Notes under the pieces: model-generated
What the model was told of the DNA's origin: nothing
What the model saw: only the letters and a program-made list of their open reading frames with translations
The model's database searches: none
Assembly: GCA_964626065.1 (NCBI GenBank)
Contig: CAZVDE010000019.1
Coordinates: 1-30,852 of the forward strand
Direction: 5' to 3'
DNA from: UBA3910 sp964626065
GTDB lineage: Bacteria > Bacillota > Limnochordia > Darwinibacteriales > Darwinibacteriaceae
DNA length: 30,852 nucleotides
Program-made: the position numbers and the translations under genes
In this document: positions 24,019-30,852 of the stretch, piece after piece
Layout of the letters: every line of letters begins with the position of its first letter
Position numbering within the stretch: position 1 is the first letter of the stretch

Positions 24019-25148
24019 GCTCTAGTTCCACCTCCGCCTAATTTGACTCTGGGGTCAACCAAAGAGTAAATTATATCGAGTAAAAAGACAGTTAGGGCCA
24101 AGAGATACGCGTAAATCACAACGGTGCTCACAATTACAGGCGTATCAAAGAGATTGATCGCTTGCTGGGTCAAACGCCCAATACCCGGCCAAGCAAACAC
24201 TGTCTCAAGCACGATTGCCCCTGTCCACAGTGTTATCAAAGTCAGGGCGAAGCTGGTAATGATGGTGGGCAGCGTAGGCCGCAAGACATAGCGACGTTCA
24301 ATTGTTCTGTCTGATAAACCCTTGGCCTTCGCCATTTCCACATAGTCTTCGCTGGAATAGATTAAAAAGAACGTCCGCCAAGAGTAAGAAGTAGAAAAAA
24401 TCGAACTGATCACCAAGGCGAGCAGTGGCAGAATCATATGCTTGGCAATACTCAGGGCCCTCGCTAGCGCGCCCTGGGGCGGGGGAGCGTCAATCATGCC
24501 ACCAAAGGGAAGCCAGCCCAGTAAGGCGGCGAAAAGAAGAATGAGAAATATGCCGTAAAACCAAGCAGGCGCCGAACTTGTCGGTGCCATGGCGATGACA
24601 ATTCTATCAAAAAAGCTTCCATAGCGGCGCGAGAGGAATAATGCTATGGATAGCCCCCCGAAAAAGAGCATAAGTTGTCCGGTGGCCATCAAAAGAAGAG
24701 TGGGCGCTAAGCGTTCCCCCAGGATGTTGCGTATTTGACGTGACCCGCTGTCACTGAGAAGATATTCCGCGGATCCTAAATTCAAGGTGAGGCCGTTCCA
24801 CAAATACTCAAAGCTCCTGACCATAAACGGGCGGTCCAGCCCTAGCTTTTCAATTTCAACCTGAACCTTGCTTGCTTCAAGCTCGCGTCTTTCCTGAAGC
24901 GTCAAGAATTGCATTTCCTGGTCGCCCGCAAGTTCCAAGGAAATTTTTTCCCTAATCTGGCCTTTGCGCATTTCATCCACATAGCCACCGCCATTTGCAA
25001 TCAGAATGGCGAGGTAGACACCGATTACAACTGTAATGAGCAAGGTGGTTCCACGTACTAGGGTGTACTTGAATATGCGCCCAAAACTGCTGTTTCTGCG
25101 TTTGCGCGCTGAGACAGCAGGTTTTTGCGCCGTGTCTATATTTTGCAT
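24015..25148 (-). CDS. DppB/OppB-like permease
   Basis: This 377-residue membrane protein is the first permease of the importer. After a basic N terminus (KRRNSSFGR) comes one helix (about 33-52). A charged segment at about 58-100 (MRKGQIREKISLELAGDQE and on) is probably helical or coiled, and is longer than usual. The core then has ERLAPTLLLM, the EAA loop YVEMAKAKGLSDRTIERRYV and a late ETVFAWPGIGRLTQQAI, all typical of DppB. The C terminus YSLVDPRVKLGGGGTRA is also standard. GGGAGG precedes the ATG. It follows a terminator-like hairpin after the binding-protein gene. Confidence 0.93.
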   Translation of the reverse strand: MQNIDTAQKPAVSARKRRNSSFGRIFKYTLVRGTTLLITVVIGVYLAILIANGGGYVDEMRKGQIREKISLELAGDQEMQFLTLQERRELEASKVQVEIEKLGLDRPFMVRSFEYLWNGLTLNLGSAEYLLSDSGSRQIRNILGERLAPTLLLMATGQLMLFFGGLSIALFLSRRYGSFFDRIVIAMAPTSSAPAWFYGIFLILLFAALLGWLPFGGMIDAPPPQGALARALSIAKHMILPLLALVISSIFSTSYSWRTFFLIYSSEDYVEMAKAKGLSDRTIERRYVLRPTLPTIITSFALTLITLWTGAIVLETVFAWPGIGRLTQQAINLFDTPVIVSTVVIYAYLLALTVFLLDIIYSLVDPRVKLGGGGTRA

Positions 25149-25180
25149 TTCCCATACCTCCCGATAATGATCTGGAACAG

Positions 25181-25212
25181 AAAAAGAGGAGGGCGTAGGC
25201 TATACGCCCTCC
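25181..25212 (-). terminator. Hairpin with T-run between the binding-protein and permease genes
   Basis: On the minus strand GGAGGGCGTA (25212-25203) pairs perfectly with TACGCCCTCC (25197-25188), followed by TCTTTTTC. It lies just after the binding-protein stop and just before the DppB-like gene. It is most likely a partial terminator or mRNA-protecting hairpin that keeps the binding protein in excess over the membrane parts. Confidence 0.85.
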
Positions 25213-25248
25213 GCTTCTTAAATCTCGGGTTGTTATCCGCGACTCTTC

Positions 25249-27723
25249 CTACGGAAGCGTTACGAAGGTGTGCGAGCCGAAGGTCGCGCCGCCAACCAAC
25301 GTCGGCAGGACAATTGCTTCGACCGTGTTGGAACCGGTAGGCAATTTAGCCGTATCGCTGCCGGTTAAGATGATTTCGAAGTGGCCGTCGGCAATTCCCA
25401 CTGCGTAGCCACTGTAGGCTACCTGCCCGGTTGCATCTAGGATGATGTATTTGACTTCCTGGATGTGCTCCATGGCATAGGGTTCGCCCTTGAAGGAAAT
25501 GTCAACCCGGAAAGCTACTGCTTCGCCGGCTTTGACGCGGCCTTCGCCAACAATCTCAACTTCAGCAATGCGCGGTTCATCAAACATTGCCCACTTGTCA
25601 GCGGGTTCGGAGTACTTCTCGTAGCGCTTCAAGTGTACCATTTTCTCGACCGGATAGGCTTTCTCAAGATACATGGGGCCATTACCGATCCAGAAGTGGC
25701 CTTTGTCTTGGTACCATTTCTTAGCATTGGCATAGCGTAGTGCAATTTCTTCTTCCGAGATGTACTGGCTTAGGAAGCTCTCGTATGGGAGGAAATTGGT
25801 TTCAATTGCTTTATCCAAATGCTTAGCAAGAATCGGCAGACTTGGGCCGGAGTGGTATCCGAGCCATTCTGCATCCAAAGTGTTAGCTTTAGATGCGGTG
25901 AAAGCCAATTCGCCGTTCATCTCGGCCATCATGCCCAGAACAAGTGTGTGCCAGGGGGCGGTTCCGTAGTTGTAGTAAACTGCGAAGATGTCGCCCAGGT
26001 TTTGTTCAGCATCGATGTACCAAGATTCGGAGTATACTTCATAGATAAACGGATCTTCCGACAGGATTCTCCAGCCGCGGGCATTGTCAATGGCAGATTT
26101 CAAGCTAGCTTCTTCTGCCGGGTCAAAAACCGGGCTTTCTTCGTAGCCGCGATCCCAACTCAGTACTGTTGGCAGCATCATATCACCGATGGTGTAGGGG
26201 CTGCCATCATGCCAGGTTACGTTTTCGAAGATGTCATCGCGATAGTAGATGACGCTCTTGCGAGGAACGGTCAGGCCTTCGGGATACTTCTCTTCCACAG
26301 TGATAAATCTCTGTACGGACGGATCCCAATAAAGGTTAGCATCGCCGGGTACTTCAATCTCAGGTACGAATTCAAGCGTTACCCAATCAGACTCAGGCGA
26401 TTTCGCAACCGGTAACCCTTCTTTTACGGTAACTTCCACCCGTTCGATTCTGTGGGGCATATAGTTGCCTGTAAAGGGGTTGCTGATGAAACCACGATCG
26501 AAGGTGGCCCTTATTGGCAGCTGGTCAAAGGTCCAGTTGGAGCCGCCTACGGGGTTCCAAGGTTCGACGAGTACTTGCTGTGCGCCAAGTGTTATTGTGC
26601 CACCGATCTCTTCGCCGCGACGCAGAGTACTGGGCCACAGGGCTGTACTGGATACGCCTTGCGCTAGGTCGGAAGCGACACTAACATCAGCACGGCGGGG
26701 AACATAGGAAATTTGGTCAACCGTGTAAATACGGGGTGAGTCTTGGAACGCGAGTTCTAAGGCTCTCGAATAGAGTTCTTTTCTTTCTTCCATAGTGGTG
26801 AATCTCTTGTAGTATAGTTTTTCAGAGATTTCGTCTAACTCCGGAATTGGTTCCAGTGCCTGCCAGAGAGGTTGGCTCATGGTTCTTCTGGTATACATTT
26901 GATCGAAGATATGTCCTTGGTCTCTGTAAACTGCACCGGCACCCCAACCGCCAGTGTAGACATGCCATTTGCCTTCCCACGGATCGCCCATCATCCAGAT
27001 CGGGGAAGCCTCGGCACCACTTCTGTAATCCACTGTGGCCACGAAGCCGCATTTTTCCATTTGTTCGGCGAAATAGTCGCCAACGTCCATACGCTGGTCT
27101 TCGCTGCGAGCGAGGATTAAGATTTCAATGGGCTCACCGTTATAGTGCCATTTGCCGTTGACAAGCTCAGCACCGGCATTAAGCATTTCTTCAGTGATAA
27201 TCCGTTTGCCTTCTTCAAAGTTGTAGGCGTACTTCTGCTCAAGGGCGCGCGCCGTTTCAACAACTCTGGAGTAGTCTACATAGGCGTTGTTCAACATATT
27301 GTACTTGGGCAGGGCTAAGCCGCCATAGAGTTCTTGTGCAATGTAGTCGCGATCAATGATCAAGTTTGACGCTTCGCGGATTCTCATAATCCCAAACGGA
27401 TTTAGACGACCATCGGTGAAAGTTGGGCCTACCGGGTTGAACGTGAGTTCACTGTAGGAGCCAAATGTCTGATAATAGTCTAGGTTTGGATCGGCGAGAA
27501 TGGTTGCGAAAGGAACGGGCTCAGATGATGTGCTGGTGTAGACATCAAGATCACCGGCTTGCAGGCGAGAGACAGCGGTGGTCACAGATGGCTCTTCCAC
27601 GATAATGACTTCATCGACCCAGGTGGCTTTGCGCTTTTCTTCTGCCAAACCAGCGAAAGCCAAAGAGAAAATCATCACAAGGACTAGCCCGGCCAATAAA
27701 CCGGTTCTTCTAAATGCTCTCAT
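25249..27723 (-). CDS. Large oligopeptide-type ABC substrate-binding protein
   Basis: This 824-residue exported protein belongs to the SBP_bac_5 family, whose members are usually 500-600 residues. MRAFRRTGLL starts a Sec signal peptide that probably ends at AGLA-EE (about residue 27); no lipobox cysteine is present. The binding fold runs through most of the length (for example RLNPFGIMRIREASNLIIDR and GSNWTFDQLPIRATF). The last hundred or so residues, from EPRIAEVEIVGEGRVKAGEA to the end, look like an added Ig-like beta domain. I chose ATG at 27723 because AAGGAGG lies just before it; the longer frame to 27834 has no such site. It should deliver ligand to the DppB/DppC-like permeases. Confidence 0.93.
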   Translation of the reverse strand: MRAFRRTGLLAGLVLVMIFSLAFAGLAEEKRKATWVDEVIIVEEPSVTTAVSRLQAGDLDVYTSTSSEPVPFATILADPNLDYYQTFGSYSELTFNPVGPTFTDGRLNPFGIMRIREASNLIIDRDYIAQELYGGLALPKYNMLNNAYVDYSRVVETARALEQKYAYNFEEGKRIITEEMLNAGAELVNGKWHYNGEPIEILILARSEDQRMDVGDYFAEQMEKCGFVATVDYRSGAEASPIWMMGDPWEGKWHVYTGGWGAGAVYRDQGHIFDQMYTRRTMSQPLWQALEPIPELDEISEKLYYKRFTTMEERKELYSRALELAFQDSPRIYTVDQISYVPRRADVSVASDLAQGVSSTALWPSTLRRGEEIGGTITLGAQQVLVEPWNPVGGSNWTFDQLPIRATFDRGFISNPFTGNYMPHRIERVEVTVKEGLPVAKSPESDWVTLEFVPEIEVPGDANLYWDPSVQRFITVEEKYPEGLTVPRKSVIYYRDDIFENVTWHDGSPYTIGDMMLPTVLSWDRGYEESPVFDPAEEASLKSAIDNARGWRILSEDPFIYEVYSESWYIDAEQNLGDIFAVYYNYGTAPWHTLVLGMMAEMNGELAFTASKANTLDAEWLGYHSGPSLPILAKHLDKAIETNFLPYESFLSQYISEEEIALRYANAKKWYQDKGHFWIGNGPMYLEKAYPVEKMVHLKRYEKYSEPADKWAMFDEPRIAEVEIVGEGRVKAGEAVAFRVDISFKGEPYAMEHIQEVKYIILDATGQVAYSGYAVGIADGHFEIILTGSDTAKLPTGSNTVEAIVLPTLVGGATFGSHTFVTLP

Positions 27724-28040
27724 TAAACAATTCCTCCTTAAAATAAATTCCTCTGTCACAAGACAGTACCTATCGTACTTAGCTAAAGACTTGCTCATTT
27801 CGCGATTAACGGCCTTTCGATGTTTACCCTGCAATCACCACCCTTACTGGTTGATGTGAAATGGCCACAATTCAACTGCCGGCTGCCTGCAAAACTATTC
27901 CACATAAACGCCGGCAAATAGTACGACCATTTGCACAGAATAATCCGTGCAAACCTACTATGTAGTTCGTGTTAACTTGGCAAATTCCTGCTTAAAATAA
28001 TATTAAACTATTAGTTAAGTGCATAAACTTTCTGTTTTCT
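27724..28040 (-). other. Long leader of the binding-protein gene with nested hairpins
   Basis: No gene is visible here. On the transcribed minus strand several hairpins can form: TTTGCAC/GTGCAAA (27930-27936 with 27947-27953), TGCCGGC/GCCGGCA (27877-27883 with 27910-27916), and a small CTGTC/GACAG stem (27753-27766) abutting AGTAC/GTACT (27765-27779) near the ribosome site. I could not match them to a known riboswitch. The 7-base TTTGCAC inverted repeat could also be an operator. Confidence 0.4.
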
Positions 28041-28047
28041 GAAGACT

Positions 28048-28077
28048 TTTATAGTTATACTGGTAAATAAACTGCAA
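28048..28077 (-). promoter_or_regulatory. Possible promoter of the peptide-type transporter operon
   Basis: On the minus strand TTGCAG (28077-28072) and TATAAA (28053-28048) are 18 bases apart. If used, transcription starts near 28041 and leaves a leader of about 320 bases. Other AT-rich choices nearer the gene are possible. Confidence 0.3.
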
Positions 28078-28080
28078 AAA

Positions 28081-28301
28081 AGGGGCCGTTTTGGTACGAA
28101 AATCGCAAATCGCGGCGGAATTCGGGGCGAAATATACTGAATTATCGAAGCGTTTTAGGAAGAATTAATTAAAAAAACGATGAAATTCCACTCGCTCCCA
28201 GCGTATTGGGCCGCATATGTTTGGGGAATCCCTATTCTTAAAGGGCTAAATGTGCTAAAATGATTGGCGCCAAGGCAAAGGGAAGAGGAAAGGGGGATAT
28301 C
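28081..28301. other. Intergenic stretch before the methyltransferase gene
   Basis: No gene is supported here. I note a near-palindrome TTTTGGTACGAAAA near 28090-28103, GC-rich repeats of ATCGC nearby, and an AT-rich run near 28160-28180. No clear promoter for the methyltransferase was found. Confidence 0.4.
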
Positions 28302-28919
28302 ATGGGCAGCAGGAAATACGATCGCCAATTGGGAATTCGAACAGTTGGATTAAGGGAATGGGATGGCAACAGTCAGTACAATCGTTATGAGGCAACCCCC
28401 TATGAGGCCCTGGACGCACTATTTCGCTATTATAAATTCAAAAAAAACCACCGCGTTGTGGATTTTGGCTGCGGCCGGGGTAGAGTGGCCTTTTACATTC
28501 ATCGCCATTTCGCTGTGCCGGTGCTGGGTATTGAGGCCCACGACAGGACCTACGAAGAGGCTTTGAACAACAAAGCCGCCTATCGCCTGCGGGCCGGCCA
28601 CATTCAGGCCCCCATCCGCCTTAAGTATGGTTTGGCGGAGCAGTACCGGATCAGGCCGGATGATAGCTGTTTTTATTTCTTCAATCCGTTTTCAGGTAAG
28701 ATTTTCCGGAGCGTACTGGAAAATATAAGCGCTTCGCTGAAAGAATACCCGCGCACGGTGGATATAATTCTTTATTACCCGCTACCGGTATACAAAAGAG
28801 CCTTGCGGCACCATTCTTTTCATCAGATCAACAAGATCCGGGTTCCGGACGTGGAAGACCCCAGGGAAAAATTCTTGGTATATCGCTGGGCCCCCGGGCA
28901 GATCGAAGAGGATGACTGA
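28302..28919 (+). CDS. SAM-dependent methyltransferase, class I fold
   Basis: This 205-residue protein has VVDFGCGRGRVAFYIHRHF (the SAM-binding motif I), followed by VLGIEAHDRTYEEAL, whose acidic residue would bind the ribose. FYFFNPFSGKIFRSVLENI takes the place of the usual motif IV, with NPF in place of a DPP-like sequence. The substrate is unknown; the N-terminal REWDGNSQYNRYEATPYEAL is reminiscent of small RNA or metabolite methyltransferases but is not diagnostic. ATG at 28302 follows AAAGGGGGATATC. An ATG at 28260 in the same frame has no ribosome site. A terminator follows the gene. Confidence 0.87.
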   Translation: MGSRKYDRQLGIRTVGLREWDGNSQYNRYEATPYEALDALFRYYKFKKNHRVVDFGCGRGRVAFYIHRHFAVPVLGIEAHDRTYEEALNNKAAYRLRAGHIQAPIRLKYGLAEQYRIRPDDSCFYFFNPFSGKIFRSVLENISASLKEYPRTVDIILYYPLPVYKRALRHHSFHQINKIRVPDVEDPREKFLVYRWAPGQIEEDD

Positions 28920-28949
28920 ATAAGCGGGCGTTTTGTGTCAATCTCACAT

Positions 28950-28994
28950 ACACCCGGGGTGAAGGCAATCGTACTTTGCTCCGGGTGTTTTTTT
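28950..28994 (+). terminator. Intrinsic terminator after the methyltransferase gene
   Basis: ACACCCGG (28950-28957) pairs with CCGGGTGT (28981-28988), with a further GCAA/TTGC helper stem inside, followed by a run of seven T (28988-28994). It separates this gene from the protease. A perfect palindrome GTCCGCGGAC (29013-29022) lies in the short gap beyond. Confidence 0.88.
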
Positions 28995-29065
28995 CGGTTC
29001 GTGCAGGACACGGTCCGCGGACGGACAATAATATCTTTACGCCGAAGGAAAACAGGGAACGGAGT

Positions 29066-30852
29066 GTGGCGATTTTGCAGCGTAATTTTAGCATACTATC
29101 TGTTATTGTCATGATCAGCTTGCTTGCCCTGGGTTGTTTAGGGGCAGGCACAGGCCAGTATACCGTTGCGGGTACAATCCGGGATCAGGGCGGCAGCGGT
29201 GTGGCGGGTGTAGTAATCAGATTCAAGGGGGCTAAAATTGACAATCGTGTCCGGACCGAAGCAGACGGCTCCTGGCGGTCGGGGCCCCTTAGTGGGACGG
29301 TCATCGTTGCGCCCGAAGGCGATCTAATCTTTGAACCGCCATCGCGGCAGGTTCGAGGTGCGGAAAAAAACGTGGATTTTGTCGTGCTGACAGAAAAGCC
29401 GGCCTACTTGGAAGGCTTTCTTACATTAGTACATAGTTTCTCAACGCCCGGTCGGGATGAGCCTTCTTTCGCCGCTCGTTGGCCCGATAAAAATGGCGAT
29501 TGGGCCGTGAAAACTGCAGAGGCCCATCTGCAGGAGCAGGTGATCATATTTGATTCCGCACTGGAACCGTTTGAACAAAAGAGGATGCTGATGGCAGCGG
29601 GCTTTGAATTGGTGGACACAATTGAAATTCTCAATGCTCATCTTGTTCAAACGGAGGGGCGAAAAAGGGCCGCCGATTTTAGCCGTCTGCAGGGGATTAT
29701 CTCCATTGATTATGATGCCCCAAGATCGGTAACGGGCAACGTTGTTCCCAATGATCCGGACTATCCACTGCAGTGGCAGTACCCCTTGATCCGCCTGCCG
29801 CAGGCGTGGTCCGCCGTAACGGGTGACCCTACCGTCCGAGTGGCGATTATTGACAGCGGTATCGATCTACAGCACCCGGACTTGGTCGCTAATCTGGATC
29901 TTAATTCAGCCGCCGGGTTTGTTAAGGGCGAACCGGGCGCGGATGATCTGCACGGCCACGGTACACACGTGGCCGGAATAATCGGGGCTGTTGCCAATAA
30001 CAGCAGGGGTGTGGCCGGGGTGATGTGGGAAGTGGAACTCATACCGCTCAAAGTTTTGGGTGCGGATGGCAGAGGTTCGGCCTGGGCGGTTTCAAAGGCA
30101 ATTCTTTATGCCGCGGGCTTGGCTCCGGATCCGGAAGGCAGAGACAATGAAAAACCCGCCCATATTATCAACTTGTCTTTGGGAGGGCCGGCGTCGCCGT
30201 TGGAAGAACAGGCCATCGGGTTGGCGCAAGAGGCGGGCATGATCATGGTCGCGGCAACCGGAAACGACGGAATCGCATCTTTAGCTTACCCGGCCGCATA
30301 TCCGCAGGTGATTGCGGTGGGCGCGGTTGGTGGCGGCGGAACTCCACATCTGGCCCCCTATTCCAATTATGGGCCCGGGATTGACGTTGTGGCTCCGGGC
30401 GGCGATGGGGTTAGGGAAGACTATTCAGATTGGATTTTGAGCACTTATCCCGGTGGCTATGGGCATTTAGCGGGAACATCCATGGCCTGCGCCCATGTGA
30501 CCGGGGTGATTGGATTAATGCTCGCTAACGGCATTGCAAAGAATGAAATAGAAGATATACTGCAGCGCACCGCCATGGAAATTGGGGATTCGCATTATTT
30601 TGGGAACGGCCTGATTCACGCCGCCTGGGCCGTTAACGGCGTAGACCGCATGCGGATTATACTGGGCAGCAGAGAGGACTATCGTATTAACGCAGTAAAA
30701 GAAATATCGCTTTCGCCTCAAGGCGGCGATTTTTCTATGCGGCTGCTGCCGGGCCGGCAGCAGTTGATGGCCTGGGTTGATGTTAATGGGAATGGGTCCG
30801 TTGATAGAGGTGATTATTATTGTGAAACTCCGTTACTGGAGATCAGCGGCGG
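29066..30852 (+). CDS. Secreted subtilisin-like (S8) serine protease, 3' end beyond the window
   Basis: At least 595 residues are visible. It starts at GTG 29066 (MAILQRNFS) with AGGGA upstream; a TTG at 29075 is an alternative. A hydrophobic signal ends in LLALGC, a plausible but imperfect lipobox (cysteine near residue 23). Residues about 30-110 look like a carboxypeptidase-regulatory-like beta domain (VAGTIRDQGGSGVAGVVIRF). A propeptide-like part follows to about 225. The catalytic domain has Asp263 (VAIIDSGIDLQHPDL), His298 (GHGTHVAG), oxyanion Asn400 (AATGNDG) and Ser472 (LAGTSMACAH), so it should be active. Near the end, WVDVNGNGSVDRGDYY is a dockerin-like calcium loop. It is likely to degrade proteins outside the cell. 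Confidence 0.93.
   Translation, partial: MAILQRNFSILSVIVMISLLALGCLGAGTGQYTVAGTIRDQGGSGVAGVVIRFKGAKIDNRVRTEADGSWRSGPLSGTVIVAPEGDLIFEPPSRQVRGAEKNVDFVVLTEKPAYLEGFLTLVHSFSTPGRDEPSFAARWPDKNGDWAVKTAEAHLQEQVIIFDSALEPFEQKRMLMAAGFELVDTIEILNAHLVQTEGRKRAADFSRLQGIISIDYDAPRSVTGNVVPNDPDYPLQWQYPLIRLPQAWSAVTGDPTVRVAIIDSGIDLQHPDLVANLDLNSAAGFVKGEPGADDLHGHGTHVAGIIGAVANNSRGVAGVMWEVELIPLKVLGADGRGSAWAVSKAILYAAGLAPDPEGRDNEKPAHIINLSLGGPASPLEEQAIGLAQEAGMIMVAATGNDGIASLAYPAAYPQVIAVGAVGGGGTPHLAPYSNYGPGIDVVAPGGDGVREDYSDWILSTYPGGYGHLAGTSMACAHVTGVIGLMLANGIAKNEIEDILQRTAMEIGDSHYFGNGLIHAAWAVNGVDRMRIILGSREDYRINAVKEISLSPQGGDFSMRLLPGRQQLMAWVDVNGNGSVDRGDYYCETPLLEISG

Noticed and set aside
25819..26415. 198-codon plus-strand frame
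   Set aside because: It lies entirely opposite the well-supported large binding-protein gene and has no ribosome site or domain.
27930..27953. Inverted repeat TTTGCAC/GTGCAAA as a terminator
   Set aside because: No T-run follows on either strand; it is better read as a leader hairpin or operator.
1..30852. CRISPR array, insertion sequence, phage or defence island
   Set aside because: I saw no regularly spaced direct repeats, transposase, integrase or defence-type domains anywhere in the window.

Overview
The window looks like Bacillota (Firmicutes) DNA. The evidence is strong AGGAGG-type ribosome binding sites, several TTG/GTG starts, dense head-to-tail operons, a guanine riboswitch in front of a purine operon, and a Bacillus-type PurF with an 11-residue propeptide and iron-sulfur cysteines. 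Both large ABC substrate-binding proteins have plain Sec signal peptides without a lipobox. This is compatible with a diderm Bacillota lineage, but that is inference. A run of exactly 100 N (12467-12566) marks a scaffold gap, so this is probably a draft or metagenome assembly.

Layout. (1) 162-5707, +: a catabolic-looking operon with a GntR/FCD regulator, a sugar-type binding protein, two MalF/MalG-type permeases and a split transketolase. No transporter ATPase and no sugar kinase lie in it. (2) 5708-6167: a stretch with no convincing gene, then a clear promoter, a guanine aptamer and an intrinsic terminator. (3) 6168-15748, +: purE-purB-purL-purF-purM-(gap)-purN-purH-purD, tightly packed with several overlaps and closed by a terminator. 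purC, purS, purQ and purK are not seen. (4) 15870-18629, +: a GNAT acetyltransferase, a TVP38/TMEM64 membrane protein, a DUF1028 protein and a HAD hydrolase. (5) 18621-19088, -: a cysteine-rich C_GCAxxG_C_C protein converging on the HAD gene. (6) 19233-20409, +: a nitroreductase and a small lipoprotein, ending in a bidirectional terminator. (7) 20454-27723, -: an oligopeptide/dipeptide-type ABC transporter (large binding protein, two permeases, two ATPases) plus a small membrane protein, with a terminator-like hairpin after the binding-protein gene and a long structured leader. (8) 28302-30852, +: a small methyltransferase, a terminator, and a secreted subtilisin-like protease cut by the window end.

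How the parts work together. The purine genes turn PRPP into IMP and appear to be switched off by guanine through transcription termination before purE. The first operon probably imports a carbohydrate and passes it, or a product of it, to ketol transfer, with the GntR protein sensing a metabolite. The minus-strand operon imports peptides or oligosaccharides. I found no CRISPR array, insertion sequence, phage gene, tRNA or rRNA. The points most worth a second look are the GCG-for-GDG change in the transketolase, the enlarged peptide-type transporter, the missing purine genes and the detailed riboswitch switch.
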